Shown: positions 1 to 10,395, counted from the first letter of the stretch. The stretch is DNA of 64,000 nucleotides from Paenibacillus brevis (GCF_018919145.1 NZ_JAHLQJ010000023.1:1-64000), one strand, 5' to 3'. A program made the numbers and translations. The notes: generated by a model not told the origin, from the sequence alone.

Positions 1-40
1 CCAGCGTTCGTCCTGAGCCAGGATCAAACTCTCCATTAAG
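1..40 (-). rRNA. rrs: 16S rRNA, 5' end only (partial)
   Basis: The reverse complement of bases 1-32 is the universal bacterial 16S 5' region (AGAGTTTGATCCTGGCTCAG followed by GACGAACGCTGG). The gene is transcribed leftwards and continues outside the window. The mature 5' end is placed about 8 nt before AGAGTTTG by analogy with Bacillus. The transcribed leader between 41 and about 163 carries the motif TGATCTTTGAAAACTGAACA, which is common ahead of Firmicutes 16S genes. Confidence 0.97.
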
Positions 41-169
41 GTGTTTGACTTGCTCATTTCAATACTGACGAGAATGATTAATTCTCTTATAATACTCACT
101 CGTTGTTCAGTTTTCAAAGATCAACTTTGGTTCTTTTTTCGTCACCAGCTCATCAGCGGCAACTTTTAT

Positions 170-198
170 ATCTTATCATGCTCAATCCAACATTGCAA
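170..198 (-). promoter_or_regulatory. rRNA operon promoter
   Basis: On the minus strand TTGCAA (193-198) is followed by a 17-nt spacer and TAAGAT (170-175), about 120 nt upstream of the 16S gene. An A/T-rich tract just upstream (around 201-215) looks like an UP element. Strength is inferred from the hexamers and context only. Confidence 0.75.
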
Positions 199-288
199 GC
201 ACTTTTTTTAAAAAATGCTTATGGATTCGAAATCATGATGGGCCGTAATTAACGACCGGATATATAATGTATCACGTATCCATATTCA

Positions 289-480
289 TTGCAACCCATA
301 ATACTCATCCGGGCATTAATGGACTCCGGGGTAACCCGGAACGATCATGATGAAGATATAGAAGTTGAAAGAATCTACGACTTAGTCGATGGTCTTGCGA
401 TTCATGCAATTCAACGGCCAGAGCTCATGCCCCCTGAAAAAGTCAAAGCCGTGCTGAGACATCATTTAAGCTCACTATAG
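289..480 (+). pseudogene. Fragment of a TetR-family regulator (C-terminal domain only)
   Basis: A plus-strand open frame of 63 codons (TTG start, or 53 codons from the ATG at 319) encodes a segment reading LVDGLAIHAIQRPELMPPEK and ending in RHHLSSL. This resembles the last part of BetI/TetR-type repressors, where a LVDGLALHAL-like helix is followed by a P-E-x-L-x-P-E stretch and an arginine-rich terminal helix. Full regulators are about 190-200 residues with an N-terminal helix-turn-helix. No such domain lies upstream, where the divergent rRNA promoter begins. I read it as the remnant of a deleted gene. It could instead be annotated as a small hypothetical protein. No ribosome binding site is evident. 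Confidence 0.6.
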
Positions 481-524
481 CCCTATACTTTAAAATCTCA
501 GCTTAGACGAGTGTCTTGAAGCAC

Positions 525-562
525 AAAAAAAGGAACAACCTCCAAAGAGATTGTTCCTTTTT
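525..562. terminator. Bidirectional intrinsic terminator after lysS
   Basis: The arms AAGGAACAA and TTGTTCCTT enclose a ~12-nt loop, with an A-run on the left and a T-run on the right. It can stop lysS transcription on the minus strand and anything reading through the TetR fragment on the plus strand. Confidence 0.85.
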
Positions 563-576
563 ATATTGTTGCAGCC

Positions 577-2106
<1,530 letters not shown>

Positions 2107-2143
2107 TTACCACTAATTAGATTATATTCAATAAAAACAGTGA

Positions 2144-2170
2144 AAGAAGCCTCCGCCGGGGAAGCTTCTT
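2144..2170 (-). terminator. Probable terminator after greA
   Basis: A hairpin with arms AAGAAGC and GCTTCTT in the greA-lysS gap. On the minus strand it is followed by a loose U-rich run (TTCACTGTTTTTATT), so termination may be partial. Confidence 0.6.
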
Positions 2171-2198
2171 GGAACTCAAATTCACCGCTCAAATGAAC

Positions 2199-2675
2199 TT
2201 ATTTCTTGATATCGATGATCTTATATTGGATAACGCCCGCCGGTACATTGACATCGACCGTAGCACCCTTCTTCTTGCCAAGAATGGCTTTGCCAACAGG
2301 GCTCTCATTGGATATCTTGTTCTGCAGCGGATCGGATTCGGCCGTCCCGACAATCGCATATTCCATCGTATCGCCGTATTCCAGATCCTTAACCGTCACA
2401 GTCGAACCAATGCTTACCGTATCAGTGTCAATTTCATCATTGTTGATGATCCGGGCATTGCGCAGCATTTTCTCAAGAGTAATGATTCGGCCTTCGATGA
2501 ACGCTTGTTCGTTCTTGGCATCTTCATATTCTGAGTTTTCGCTAATGTCGCCATATCCAATTGCAGTTTTGATCCGCTCGGCTACTTCGCGGCGTCTCAC
2601 CGACTTCAGGTTCTCCAGTTCCTCTTCCAGTCTCTTCAGACCGTCCTGTGTAAGAATGACTTCTTTATCACTCAT
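2199..2675 (-). CDS. greA: Transcription elongation factor GreA
   Basis: Rescues backtracked RNA polymerase by stimulating transcript cleavage. The 158 residues match the family length. The N-terminal coiled coil (about 1-75) carries the acidic tip [16 protein letters not shown] and the C-terminal FKBP-like domain carries [14 protein letters not shown]. The ATG at 2675 gives the standard N-terminus ([10 protein letters not shown]), with AGGAG about 12 nt before it; the longer in-frame extension upstream does not look like coding sequence. It is preceded by a perfect consensus promoter (2806-2834). In Bacillus subtilis greA is elsewhere, so its place between dusB and lysS is a difference from that order. 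Confidence 0.96.
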   Translation of the reverse strand: MSDKEVILTQDGLKRLEEELENLKSVRRREVAERIKTAIGYGDISENSEYEDAKNEQAFIEGRIITLEKMLRNARIINNDEIDTDTVSIGSTVTVKDLEYGDTMEYAIVGTAESDPLQNKISNESPVGKAILGKKKGATVDVNVPAGVIQYKIIDIKK

Positions 2676-2805
2676 CTCAACCGATTCTCCTGTCATGGAA
2701 ATAATATTCGCATCACGCATCATTGAGAATATCATATGCAATCGCATGGAGGTCAGACCATCCATGTTGTGGAAGTTATCTCCTGAGGCGAATTTATACT
2801 GAAAA

Positions 2806-2834
2806 ATTATAGGTTAACCGGTCTTAAATGTCAA
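2806..2834 (-). promoter_or_regulatory. Consensus sigma-A promoter for greA
   Basis: TTGACA (2829-2834), a 17-nt spacer and TATAAT (2806-2811) on the minus strand: both hexamers are perfect. The predicted leader is about 125 nt. Confidence 0.9.
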
Positions 2835-2893
2835 TGACGCGGCCCGCAAGGAATGAAAACGCTTCACGTCTCCATGCCCCGTAAACCCAGCAA

Positions 2894-3895
2894 TCAAGCT
2901 GTTTCCACGGTTTCCAAATTTTTGTGGTCCTGGCCGGCAACGAATTCTTCAAGAATCCGAACCATTTTATCACGCCGGGTCTCCTCCATAATAGCATCCT
3001 TAATCCGGGCCGCACCCTTCAGCCCCTTCAAATACCAGGCCAGATGCTTGCGCATTTCCTTGACCGCAACGTGTTCACCCTTAAGGGCAGCAAGACGGTC
3101 CATATGAAGAATCGCAATGCGAATCTTCTCCTCAGCTTCCGGCTCTGGCAAAAGAACCCCCGTCTTCAGGTACTCCACCGTACGATACAGCATCCAAGGA
3201 TTGCCGAGTGCGCCGCGGCCGATCATGACACCGTCACAGCCCGTCTCCTCCAGCATCCGCTTCGCATCTTCCGGCGTGCTCACATCCCCGTTGCCGATGA
3301 CAGGAATAGAGACCGATTCCTTCGCTTGCTTGATATAGCTCCAGTCGGCATGTCCCGTATACAGCTGTTCCCGGGTACGGCCATGCACGCTGATCGCTTT
3401 GCCCCCTGCGGCCTCCACAGCCTTGGCATTATCCACGACATAAATATGCTCGGCATCCCAACCGATGCGCATCTTCACCGTTACGGGCTTGCTTACCGCA
3501 TCGACAACTGCCGATACCATCTCGTGGATTTTATTAGGGTCGAGCAGCCAGCGGGCTCCTGCATCGCACTTTGTCACCTTGGGAACAGGACAGCCCATAT
3601 TGATATCAATAATATCGGCATTTGTCTCCTGATCGACCACTTTCGCGGCTTCAACCAACGATTCGCGGTCCCCCCCGAAAATTTGCAGACTTAGCGGCTT
3701 CTCCCGCTCATCGACGAATAGCATTTCCCGGGTCCGCTTGTTGCCGTGAAGGATAGCCTTATCGCTGACCATCTCTGCACAGACAAGCCCGGTGCCAAAC
3801 TCCTTGGCAATAAGCCGGAAGGCCGGATTGCATACGCCCGCCATAGGAGCAAGCACGACCGGATTCTTCATTTCAATATCGCCGATCTTCAGCAT
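2894..3895 (-). CDS. dusB: tRNA-dihydrouridine synthase DusB
   Basis: FMN-dependent reduction of uridines in tRNA D-loops. The 333-residue TIM-barrel protein shows the Dus signature near the N-terminus (NPVVLAPMAGVCNPAFR), the catalytic-loop segment MGCPVPKVTKCDAGARWLL with its cysteine, and the FMN-phosphate segment GCDGVMIGRGALGNPW. The ATG at 3895 follows AAGGGAG at 8 nt; a GTG three codons upstream overlaps that site. The gene closes the folate operon after yazB, as yacF does in Bacillus. Confidence 0.96.
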   Translation of the reverse strand: MLKIGDIEMKNPVVLAPMAGVCNPAFRLIAKEFGTGLVCAEMVSDKAILHGNKRTREMLFVDEREKPLSLQIFGGDRESLVEAAKVVDQETNADIIDINMGCPVPKVTKCDAGARWLLDPNKIHEMVSAVVDAVSKPVTVKMRIGWDAEHIYVVDNAKAVEAAGGKAISVHGRTREQLYTGHADWSYIKQAKESVSIPVIGNGDVSTPEDAKRMLEETGCDGVMIGRGALGNPWMLYRTVEYLKTGVLLPEPEAEEKIRIAILHMDRLAALKGEHVAVKEMRKHLAWYLKGLKGAARIKDAIMEETRRDKMVRILEEFVAGQDHKNLETVETA

Positions 3896-3936
3896 GTGGT
3901 TCACTCCCTTCTCTCAAATATTTATGAATATGGGCT

Positions 3937-4146
3937 TTAGCGCTCCGGAAGCTTTAATTCCTCCAGGTCCAAGCCGAGAACATTTGCAATTTTATTTAAA
4001 ATTTGATCTTCTATGCGGCGGTTTCCCCGCTCAATAGCTCCGAGCACAGCCAGCGAAATGCCGGTCTGCTCAGCAAGCTGCTGCTGGGTGAAGCCTTTTA
4101 GTTTGCGGAATGCGCGGATGCGCTGGGCCAGCTGCATGTTTTCCAA
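3937..4146 (-). CDS. yazB: Small XRE-type helix-turn-helix protein (YazB-like)
   Basis: A 69-residue protein that is almost entirely one Cro/CI helix-turn-helix (about 6-62: QRIRAFRKLKGFTQQQLAEQ, then SLAVLGAIERGNRR). It should bind DNA as a small regulator; the target is unknown. The TTG start at 4146 lies inside the 3' end of folK, so the two genes overlap by 49 nt in different frames and are probably translationally coupled. An AAAGGA is about 12 nt upstream. Position between folK and dusB matches yazB of Bacillus subtilis, from which the symbol is taken. An internal ATG (4137) is the alternative start. Confidence 0.85.
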   Translation of the reverse strand: MENMQLAQRIRAFRKLKGFTQQQLAEQTGISLAVLGAIERGNRRIEDQILNKIANVLGLDLEELKLPER

Positions 4147-4643
4147 AATCGTACGCCGTCCTTTCCGTCCAGGACGTTCAAGGCACTTTCTATTTGCTCC
4201 TTCAACTCCGGATCTTCTTCATTAACAATGTCATTCATCGGTACGAGCACGAAAGCCCGCTCCATCATCCGGGGGTGAGGCAGGGTTAAATGTTCGGTAT
4301 CCATTTGTTTCCCTTTGATCCACAACAGATCGAGATCAACCGTTCGCGGTCCCCAGCGGATGGTTCGTTCTCTCCCTAGCACATGCTCGATTTGGAGCAT
4401 TACTTGGAGCAAAGTCTCCGGCGCAAGCGTAGTTCGCAATGCCAGAGCCATGTTCACAAAATTAGGCTGATCCACAGGTCCCACCGGGTCTGTCTCGTAC
4501 AGATCGGAGCAGCGGAGCACCTTAATTTCCTGATGATCATGAAGCAGGCTAATGGCCTGCATCAGCGTTGCTTCCCGATCACCCAAATTAGCCCCTAAAG
4601 CAATATAAGCCTCTGAACCGTCAGAGGGAGATAGTTTGAACAT
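4098..4643 (-). CDS. folK: 2-amino-4-hydroxy-6-hydroxymethyldihydropteridine pyrophosphokinase
   Basis: Transfers pyrophosphate from ATP to 6-hydroxymethyl-7,8-dihydropterin, the step before FolP in folate synthesis. The 181-residue product has the HPPK hallmarks: N-terminal YIALGANLGDRE, the family signature RWGPRTVDLDLL, and the later LPHPRMMERAFVLVPM. It is slightly longer than typical (~160-170) because the 3' end runs on over the start of yazB. It follows folB by 10 nt in the pab/fol operon. Confidence 0.96.
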   Translation of the reverse strand: MFKLSPSDGSEAYIALGANLGDREATLMQAISLLHDHQEIKVLRCSDLYETDPVGPVDQPNFVNMALALRTTLAPETLLQVMLQIEHVLGRERTIRWGPRTVDLDLLWIKGKQMDTEHLTLPHPRMMERAFVLVPMNDIVNEEDPELKEQIESALNVLDGKDGVRFWKTCSWPSASAHSAN

Positions 4644-4653
4644 ACGACTCTAC

Positions 4654-5016
4654 TCACTTTCTCGACCGCCGAAGCTGTGCCGTCACACCCTCAAAATGAA
4701 TATCGAACGGCGGATGCGGCTTCGTAACAGCGACCGTCAAGGCATCTACCCTAGTATAAGTGTCCAGAACCGTCGTTGCAATACACTCGGCAAGCGCCTC
4801 GATCAATTTAAAGCTTTTTTTCTCGACGATTTCTTTTACCGTCGTGTGGATCTCGGCATAATTTACCGTTTTCGACAGGTCATCCTGCTTTCCCGCTTCC
4901 TCAAGATCCAGCTCCAACTCCAGATCCACGTAGAATCGTTGTCCCAGCTTGCGCTCCTCGTCGAATACACCATGGTATCCGTAATATTCCATACGGCGAA
5001 TGATCATTTTATCCAT
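4654..5016 (-). CDS. folB: Dihydroneopterin aldolase
   Basis: Converts dihydroneopterin to 6-hydroxymethyldihydropterin plus glycolaldehyde. The 120 residues match the family length, with the N-terminal MEYYGYHGVFDEERKLGQRF, the VNYAEIHTTVKEIVE region and KPHPPFDIHFEGVTA near the C-terminus. The start lies 3 nt beyond the folP stop, so translation is likely coupled. Confidence 0.96.
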   Translation of the reverse strand: MDKMIIRRMEYYGYHGVFDEERKLGQRFYVDLELELDLEEAGKQDDLSKTVNYAEIHTTVKEIVEKKSFKLIEALAECIATTVLDTYTRVDALTVAVTKPHPPFDIHFEGVTAQLRRSRK

Positions 5017-5019
5017 GAT

Positions 5020-5874
5020 TTACAGTCCGGCCCCTTTCTTTCTATATAAAATAGTATCGCACATCCGTACGGTCTGCGTTATCTCCTTCACATCATGCAC
5101 CCGCATAATCTGGCAGCCCTGGGCAATTCCCAGTGCAACCGTCGCCGCGGTACCATGCACAACCTCATCCGGTCCCAGCCCGAGCGCAGTACGGATGAAC
5201 CGCTTGCGGGAAGTCCCCAGCAATACGGGATAGCCCATTTCGGCAAGCAGGTCCAGAGATCCCATGACCTCAAGATTCTCATGATAGTCCTTGGCAAACC
5301 CAATCCCCGGGTCCAGAATGATCATTTCATCCTCGACTCCCGCCTGCTTCGCAATCGAGATGCTCTCCCGCAAATCATCCTCGATATCCTGAATCAGATG
5401 ACGGTAATCCCGGTTGTCCCGGTTATGCATCAAAATGACAGGGCAACGATATGACGCCGCAACTCTTGCCATCTCCGGCTCTCGCTTGAAACCCCATATG
5501 TCATTGAGAATATGAGCGCCCGCCTTGAGCGACTCTTCGGCTACCCGTGCTTTATAGGTATCAATCGAGATCGGGATATGCGGAATCTCGCGGTGAAGCG
5601 CCTCGATGACAGGAATGACCCGCTCCAGCTCCTCCTGCTCTCCAACAGGGTCATGCCCAGGTCGGGTGGATTCCCCGCCAAGGTCGATGATATCCGCTCC
5701 GTCCGCAACCAGTTGAAGCGCATGAGCCACGGCCCGGTCAGGCGAATTATATTTTCCCCCATCCGAGAACGAATCCGGGGTTACATTCAAAATTCCCATA
5801 ACCAGCGTGCGTTCCCCCAGTGTCAAGGTGGTCTCCCCACATAGATAACTTCTCTTATAGATCCGAGTCTGCAT
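5020..5874 (-). CDS. folP: Dihydropteroate synthase
   Basis: Condenses 6-hydroxymethyldihydropterin pyrophosphate with p-aminobenzoate; this is the sulfonamide target. The 284-residue TIM barrel carries the substrate signatures NVTPDSFSDGG (about 30-40), DLGGESTRPG, the segment ILNDIWGFK and the C-terminal loop LLGTSRKRFI. It overlaps the 3' end of pabC by 20 nt, so the pterin and pABA branches meet in one transcript. Confidence 0.97.
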   Translation of the reverse strand: MQTRIYKRSYLCGETTLTLGERTLVMGILNVTPDSFSDGGKYNSPDRAVAHALQLVADGADIIDLGGESTRPGHDPVGEQEELERVIPVIEALHREIPHIPISIDTYKARVAEESLKAGAHILNDIWGFKREPEMARVAASYRCPVILMHNRDNRDYRHLIQDIEDDLRESISIAKQAGVEDEMIILDPGIGFAKDYHENLEVMGSLDLLAEMGYPVLLGTSRKRFIRTALGLGPDEVVHGTAATVALGIAQGCQIMRVHDVKEITQTVRMCDTILYRKKGAGL

Positions 5875-6796
5875 TTGCTCCTACCTTCTTTCTATATAAA
5901 TCCAACAGGTCTCGGGTGAATGGCCCGATCTTTCCTAATCCGACCTGCACATAGGCGGGGTAGGCCCCCTTCACACCCTCCTCCGGATTCCGGCGAATAA
6001 GGCGTGTAACAGGGATCAGCTCCTGAATCGAGTTGGTCATGAACACCTCGTCGGCATGAAGCAGGCTGTCCCAACTGTAGCGGCCTTCCTTCGCAGGCAG
6101 GCCAAGTCCTGCCGCCAGCTCAAGCACGACGGCCCGTGTGATTCCAGGAAGAATCCCCGTCTCAATCTCGGGCGTATATAAGACTCCTTCACGAAGAAAG
6201 AACAGGTTGCTTGTAATGCCTTCCGACAGCACCCCATCCTTTGTCAGCATCACACCTTCTGATGGAAGCCTGAAGCCGCCATTTTCGGAGAGACGCTCAT
6301 TTTCGGATAGTTCTCTTCGGGCTCTTACATTATTCATAAAATGGAACGACTTCAGCCGAATTGGTGTCTCCGGCGTATTACGGCGAGTCTCCAGCAGCCA
6401 AAGCTGCTTTCCCTCGGTATAGAGGGTCGGCGAAACTGGCGGCAGCGACTTAACGTACAGAATAACGGTCGGTTGTTCATACTCCTCTGAGGTAAGACCA
6501 AGCGGCCCCTCGCCCGCCGATACCGCGAGGCGAAAATACCCGTCGCGAAGACAATTCAAAGCCAGCAATCCCGCAATTTCTGAACGAAGGATCGCGATAT
6601 CCGGCTGATATGAAATACCCAGCTGCAGGCAGCCCTCCGTAAGCCGTTCAAGATGGCGCTCCAGTAAACTGGGGTAGCCTTCATAGGTTCGGAACGTCTC
6701 AAACAGCCCGATTCCGTACATGAAGCCGTGATCCATAACGGACACCACGGCTTCAGAAGATCGGACCGGAACACCGTTAAGTCCGATATAATTCAT
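5855..6796 (-). CDS. pabC: Aminodeoxychorismate lyase (PLP, fold IV)
   Basis: Splits 4-amino-4-deoxychorismate into p-aminobenzoate and pyruvate. The 313-residue class IV aminotransferase fold shows the Schiff-base lysine in [16 protein letters not shown] (about 150-165), the downstream [11 protein letters not shown] segment and the phosphate-binding [13 protein letters not shown]. The ATG overlaps the pabA stop by 4 nt. D-amino-acid or branched-chain aminotransferases share the fold, but placement between pabA and folP supports PabC. Confidence 0.94.
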   Translation of the reverse strand: MNYIGLNGVPVRSSEAVVSVMDHGFMYGIGLFETFRTYEGYPSLLERHLERLTEGCLQLGISYQPDIAILRSEIAGLLALNCLRDGYFRLAVSAGEGPLGLTSEEYEQPTVILYVKSLPPVSPTLYTEGKQLWLLETRRNTPETPIRLKSFHFMNNVRARRELSENERLSENGGFRLPSEGVMLTKDGVLSEGITSNLFFLREGVLYTPEIETGILPGITRAVVLELAAGLGLPAKEGRYSWDSLLHADEVFMTNSIQELIPVTRLIRRNPEEGVKGAYPAYVQVGLGKIGPFTRDLLDLYRKKVGANADSDL

Positions 6797-7377
6797 AGAC
6801 TCGCCTCCGCCTTGCGGCGGTTCAGGAAATTACGCAGTATTTGATGCCCATGATCCGTAATAATGGACTCCGGATGAAATTGTACGCCTTCCACCGCATA
6901 TTGCTTGTGACGCAGCCCCATAATTTCACCTTCCGCTGTCTCGGCAGTAATCTCCAGACAATCGGGCAGCGTCTCCCGCTCTACGATCAAGGAATGGTAT
7001 CTCGTCGCGGTGAACGGGGATGGCAGCCCGGTGAATACCGATTCTCCCTGATGGTGAATCGGCGAGGTCTTCCCATGCATCAGCCGCTCGGCACGGATCA
7101 CCTTGCCGCCAAAGGCTTGGCCAATGGCCTGATGTCCCAGACAGACACCGAAGATCGGAATCTCGCCCTTGAAGCGTTCGATGACCTTCAGGGTAATTCC
7201 GGCTTCGTTCGGTGTGCACGGCCCTGGCGAGATCAAGATATGATCCGGATTCAACGCCGTAATTCCCTCCAGATCGATCTCATCGTTGCGGCGAACGACC
7301 ACTTCCTCGCCCAGCTCGCCCAAATACTGCACCAGATTGTAGGTAAATGAATCGTAATTATCGATGACCAGAATCAT
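6793..7377 (-). CDS. pabA: Aminodeoxychorismate/anthranilate synthase glutamine amidotransferase subunit
   Basis: Supplies ammonia from glutamine to PabB. The 194-residue class I amidotransferase has the oxyanion-hole segment [14 protein letters not shown], the nucleophile elbow [11 protein letters not shown] (cysteine about residue 79) and the His-Glu pair in VQFHPESI. The ATG at 7377 shares ATGA with the pabB stop and has AGGAG 9 nt upstream, so it is preferred to an ATG three codons earlier. No separate trpG is visible here. In Bacillus the homologue serves both folate and tryptophan synthesis; this is inferred, not shown. Confidence 0.95.
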   Translation of the reverse strand: MILVIDNYDSFTYNLVQYLGELGEEVVVRRNDEIDLEGITALNPDHILISPGPCTPNEAGITLKVIERFKGEIPIFGVCLGHQAIGQAFGGKVIRAERLMHGKTSPIHHQGESVFTGLPSPFTATRYHSLIVERETLPDCLEITAETAEGEIMGLRHKQYAVEGVQFHPESIITDHGHQILRNFLNRRKAEASL

Positions 7378-8945
7378 GTGCTCCATCTCCTGTTCTCCGC
7401 CTCGAAGGCGTATCGTGCGCTATGCCGGATCGCTATGGCAATCGCTTTGGCTTTATTTTGACTCTCCCGGTATTCCCGATAAGGATCGGAATCAATCACA
7501 ATTCCCGCCCCTGCCTGAATATAACCGACTCCGTCCTGTGTAACCAGCGTTCGTATGATAATATTTAATTCCATATTTCCTTGATAGTCAATCCAACCCA
7601 TGGCTCCTGTATATGGACCACGGGTCACCGGCTCCAGCTCCTCAATAATCTCCATCGTACGTACCTTGGGTGCTCCTGTTATTGTCCCGCCCGGGAAAAT
7701 TGCTGCAATCGCCTCGAAGGCCGTTAACGGTTCTGCCAGTATTCCCTCAACCTCGGATACAAGGTGCATAACATGAGAATAACGTTCCACTGTCAGCAGC
7801 TCGGAAACTTTGACAGAGCCGTAGGACGCTACTCTGCCAAGATCATTACGCAGCAGATCGACAAGCATAATGTGCTCAGCCTGCTCCTTCTCGCTGCTGA
7901 GCAGCTCCGCCTCCATCGCGACATCTTCATCCGCGGTCAGTCCGCGGCGGCGAGTCCCCGCAATCGGACGGGTGCTGAGGCGTCCGGTCTCAAGCTTGAC
8001 CAGCAGCTCTGGCGATGCAGAGACCAGCTGGAATTCGGGTAAGCGGATCATACCCATATACGGCGAGGGATTGATCAAACGCAAGCTTTCATAGATCGTT
8101 TCGGGCTTAGCAGCTAGAGGAAAAGCATGTCTCAAGGAGAGATTCACCTGAAATACATCCCCTGCCGCGATATATTCCTGGACCTTCCGAACCGCGCCTT
8201 CAAACGCCGATTGGCTCATCGATGTCTTAGACTCGGCAAACAGTTCATCCAGTCCCGGTGTCTGCTCCTCCTGGGTCGCTGGGAATGGCTCCGCCTGCTG
8301 GAAGGCCTGCCACGCTTCGATCATTTCTGCAGCTCTTGCCCGGGCCGTATTGTAAAGGGCAGCTACCTCATCAGAAGTTCTGATCTTGTCCTTATTCTCC
8401 AATGCTTCTTCAACCGAAATGTCCTTGTGTACTACCGCATAGATTGTCGATTCGGCTTCATCCCAGATCCATAATTCCTCGAATCGCATCCAGACATAAT
8501 CGTCCAGCCCAAGATCATCCTGGGCCAGCGCAGGCAACCGCTCCAATGATCGCGCAATATCATACCCCAGGAAGCCGACTGCACCGCCGCCCAGCTTGGG
8601 GAGAGCGGGATGAGACGGCGACTTGTAAGGGGCCAGCCAGTCCTTGATCAGCTCTAGCGGCTTACCGGTCAGCCTCCTGCCGGCTGCTGCAGTCAGATCT
8701 GATACCTCCGCATGACTGCCCTTTCCGCGAATCACAGAGACCGGATTTAAACCCAGGAACGTATATCTGCCCCCTTTACCGCTCTCCAGCACAAAGGAAT
8801 AGGCACCCGCCTGCTCCCAGGCCGATTTCCATGCCTTCGGCAGGCCTGCCGGCGACTTCATACTGATCACACATGGGAGCAGGCTCCATAGTCCCTCCGC
8901 ACGCCATTCCTTCCAGTTCTCCTTTGAGATTAACGTCTCCACCAT
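7374..8945 (-). CDS. pabB: Aminodeoxychorismate synthase component I
   Basis: Aminates chorismate to aminodeoxychorismate, the first committed step of pABA synthesis. The 523-residue protein has the anthranilate-synthase-type N-terminal domain and a C-terminal chorismate-binding domain. The latter shows [16 protein letters not shown], the conserved [14 protein letters not shown] and the [13 protein letters not shown] loop. The ATG at 8945 is preferred: AGAGG precedes it, and the upstream in-frame extension crosses the predicted promoter and the cysK terminator. First gene of the pabB-pabA-pabC-folP-folB-folK-yazB-dusB unit. Confidence 0.95.
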   Translation of the reverse strand: MVETLISKENWKEWRAEGLWSLLPCVISMKSPAGLPKAWKSAWEQAGAYSFVLESGKGGRYTFLGLNPVSVIRGKGSHAEVSDLTAAAGRRLTGKPLELIKDWLAPYKSPSHPALPKLGGGAVGFLGYDIARSLERLPALAQDDLGLDDYVWMRFEELWIWDEAESTIYAVVHKDISVEEALENKDKIRTSDEVAALYNTARARAAEMIEAWQAFQQAEPFPATQEEQTPGLDELFAESKTSMSQSAFEGAVRKVQEYIAAGDVFQVNLSLRHAFPLAAKPETIYESLRLINPSPYMGMIRLPEFQLVSASPELLVKLETGRLSTRPIAGTRRRGLTADEDVAMEAELLSSEKEQAEHIMLVDLLRNDLGRVASYGSVKVSELLTVERYSHVMHLVSEVEGILAEPLTAFEAIAAIFPGGTITGAPKVRTMEIIEELEPVTRGPYTGAMGWIDYQGNMELNIIIRTLVTQDGVGYIQAGAGIVIDSDPYREYRESQNKAKAIAIAIRHSARYAFEAENRRWST

Positions 8946-8994
8946 CACCCTGCCTCTGACCTCCAGCTCCGCACTTGGTTGCTTATTGTTTGCT

Positions 8995-9023
8995 AGTATA
9001 CTAAACCTCGTCCATTTTGAAAA
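8995..9023 (-). promoter_or_regulatory. Candidate promoter of the pab/fol operon
   Basis: TTTTCA (9018-9023), 17 nt, TATACT (8995-9000) on the minus strand, about 45 nt before pabB. The -10 is good and the -35 matches four of six positions. Confidence 0.6.
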
Positions 9024-9030
9024 TACAAAT

Positions 9031-9064
9031 GCCCCCGCAGCCGTATAAGAGACAGCGCGGGGGC
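9031..9064 (-). terminator. Intrinsic terminator upstream of pabB
   Basis: A GC-rich 8-bp stem (GCCCCCGC with GCGGGGGC) and an 18-nt loop, followed on the minus strand by ATTTGTATTTTC. It would end the cysK transcript after it has passed through the interspersed repeat. Confidence 0.75.
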
Positions 9065-9069
9065 AGCTT

Positions 9070-9104
9070 AACTTCGTGATCAAAAGATTTGAACAACCTC
9101 TTAA
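9070..9104 (+). repeat. Right-end fragment of the interspersed inverted-end element
   Basis: ACTTCGTGATCAAAAGATTT then GAACAACCTCTTAAA, nearly identical to the right terminus of the copies at 11585 and 20625 but lacking their left part. It abuts the copy at 9105, giving a tandem arrangement. Confidence 0.8.
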
Positions 9105-9308
9105 AGTGCAAGTTCAAAAAGTCAGCTTTTCAGCACCGAGAAGGTTGCGAGAACCTGAAGAAGGAGGAACGGAGTGTAGGCAGTACCTACATGAGCGAAA
9201 TGCTTCCAAAGGAAGCATGCCTCGTAAGCATCCGCTCGGACTTCAAGGGTGAACGCAAGATTCGATGTCGAATTAACCTCCTGTAACACTTCGTGATCAA
9301 AAGATGTC
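9105..9308 (+). repeat. Interspersed inverted-end element, copy 1 (long form)
   Basis: Starts with GTTCAAAAAGTCAGCTTTTC and contains small internal hairpins (TGTAGG/CCTACA; ATGCTTCC/GGAAGCAT). The right terminus is cut after AAAAGATG, exactly where the cysK stop codon begins. It carries the ~45-nt ATGCTTCC/GGAAGCAT segment that the short copies at 20625, 24793 and 27659 lack. It does not look coding. Confidence 0.88.
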
Positions 9309-10247
9309 TTAAGCTTCAAAGTTGTAAAGCGGGGTGCTCAGGTACCGTTCGCCGTTACTTGGAACAATAGCAACGACACGCTTGCCCTTGCCAAGCTCCT
9401 TCGCAACCTTCAATGCCGCAAATACGGCTGCACCGGAGGAAATACCGGACAGAATTCCTTCTTCCTTCGCAAGCTGACGAGCTTGTTCAAAGGCCGCTTC
9501 ATTCTCAACATGAATAATTTCATTATATACGTCTTGATTCAGAATCTCTGGAATGAAGTTAGCGCCGATCCCCTGGATCTTATGCGGACCTGGCTTACCC
9601 CCTGCCAGAATTGGGGAACCTGCAGGTTCAACAGCATACACCTTAACATTCGGGAAACGGCTCTTGAGTACTTCGCCTGCACCGGTGATTGTACCGCCTG
9701 TACCGATACCGGCAACAAAGGCATCAAGCTCTCCGCCCAAGGATTCAATGGCTTCTACGATTTCAGGTCCAGTTGTCTCACGGTGGATCTTCACGTTAGC
9801 CTGGTTTCTGAATTGATCGGCGAGGAAATAATCCGGATTCGCAGCAAGAATCTCTTCCGCCTTCTTCACCGCGCCGTTCATCCCTTCCGATCCCGGTGTC
9901 AGCACCAATTCGGCACCGTAAGCGCGAAGCAGGTTGCGTCGCTCCAAGCTCATGGTCTCAGGCATAATAATTACGGCCTTATACCCCTTTGCCGCAGCTA
10001 CCATGGCAAGTCCAATCCCTGTGTTACCGCTCGTTGCTTCTACAATCGTGCCGCCCGGCTTCAATCTTCCCGACTTCTCCGCTTCCTCAACGATGCTGAA
10101 TGCGATCCGGTCCTTGACGCTGGAGCCCGGGTTCTGATATTCAAGCTTCACGTAGATTTCAGCGCTATCCTCAGGAACAATCCGATTCAGCTTGACGAGC
10201 GGGGTACCCCCGATCAGTTCAGTTACATTGTTAACGACCTTTGCCAT
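9309..10247 (-). CDS. cysK: Cysteine synthase A (O-acetylserine sulfhydrylase)
   Basis: Makes cysteine from O-acetylserine and sulfide with PLP. The 312-residue protein has the Schiff-base lysine in [12 protein letters not shown] (about residue 44), the substrate loop [12 protein letters not shown], the phosphate-binding glycines [15 protein letters not shown] and the C-terminal [13 protein letters not shown]. The ATG at 10247 follows GGAGGG at 7 nt. A strong promoter with an overlapping palindrome lies upstream, and the repeat touches the stop codon. In Bacillus CysK also moonlights as a partner of the CymR repressor; that role is not testable here. Confidence 0.97.
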   Translation of the reverse strand: MAKVVNNVTELIGGTPLVKLNRIVPEDSAEIYVKLEYQNPGSSVKDRIAFSIVEEAEKSGRLKPGGTIVEATSGNTGIGLAMVAAAKGYKAVIIMPETMSLERRNLLRAYGAELVLTPGSEGMNGAVKKAEEILAANPDYFLADQFRNQANVKIHRETTGPEIVEAIESLGGELDAFVAGIGTGGTITGAGEVLKSRFPNVKVYAVEPAGSPILAGGKPGPHKIQGIGANFIPEILNQDVYNEIIHVENEAAFEQARQLAKEEGILSGISSGAAVFAALKVAKELGKGKRVVAIVPSNGERYLSTPLYNFEA

Positions 10248-10357
10248 GGTAATGCCCTCCTTATAATAATAAACAGTATCATTAGAATCCGCAGTTCTGG
10301 ATGCTTGCATACGAAGTTATTTTATATCCGAGTATTTAAGTAGGTTTTACTATTTAT

Positions 10358-10386
10358 ATATTAACAACCCCGATCGGAGTTGTCAA
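10358..10386 (-). promoter_or_regulatory. cysK promoter with palindromic operator in the spacer
   Basis: TTGACA (10381-10386), exactly 17 nt, TAATAT (10358-10363) on the minus strand. The spacer and hexamer edges form a 20-bp near-perfect palindrome at 10364-10383 (arms ACAACYCC and GGRGTTGT around GATC). A repressor there would block RNA polymerase directly. An Rrf2-family cysteine regulator such as CymR is a plausible binder, by inference only. Confidence 0.75.
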
Positions 10387-10395
10387 TAATAGCCG

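Noticed and set aside
9043-9055. 13-base match (GTATAAGAGACAG) to the Tn5 mosaic end used in sequencing adapters, inside the hairpin loop upstream of pabB
   Set aside because: The hairpin stem is intact on both sides, so an adapter chimera is unlikely; probably coincidence, though raw reads could confirm it.
9122-9319. 65-codon minus-strand frame sharing its C-terminal residues (AYTPFLLLQVLATFSVLKS) with a frame at 20640-20834
   Set aside because: The similarity comes from the interspersed repeat; other copies break the frame and the N-terminal parts differ, so coding is unlikely.
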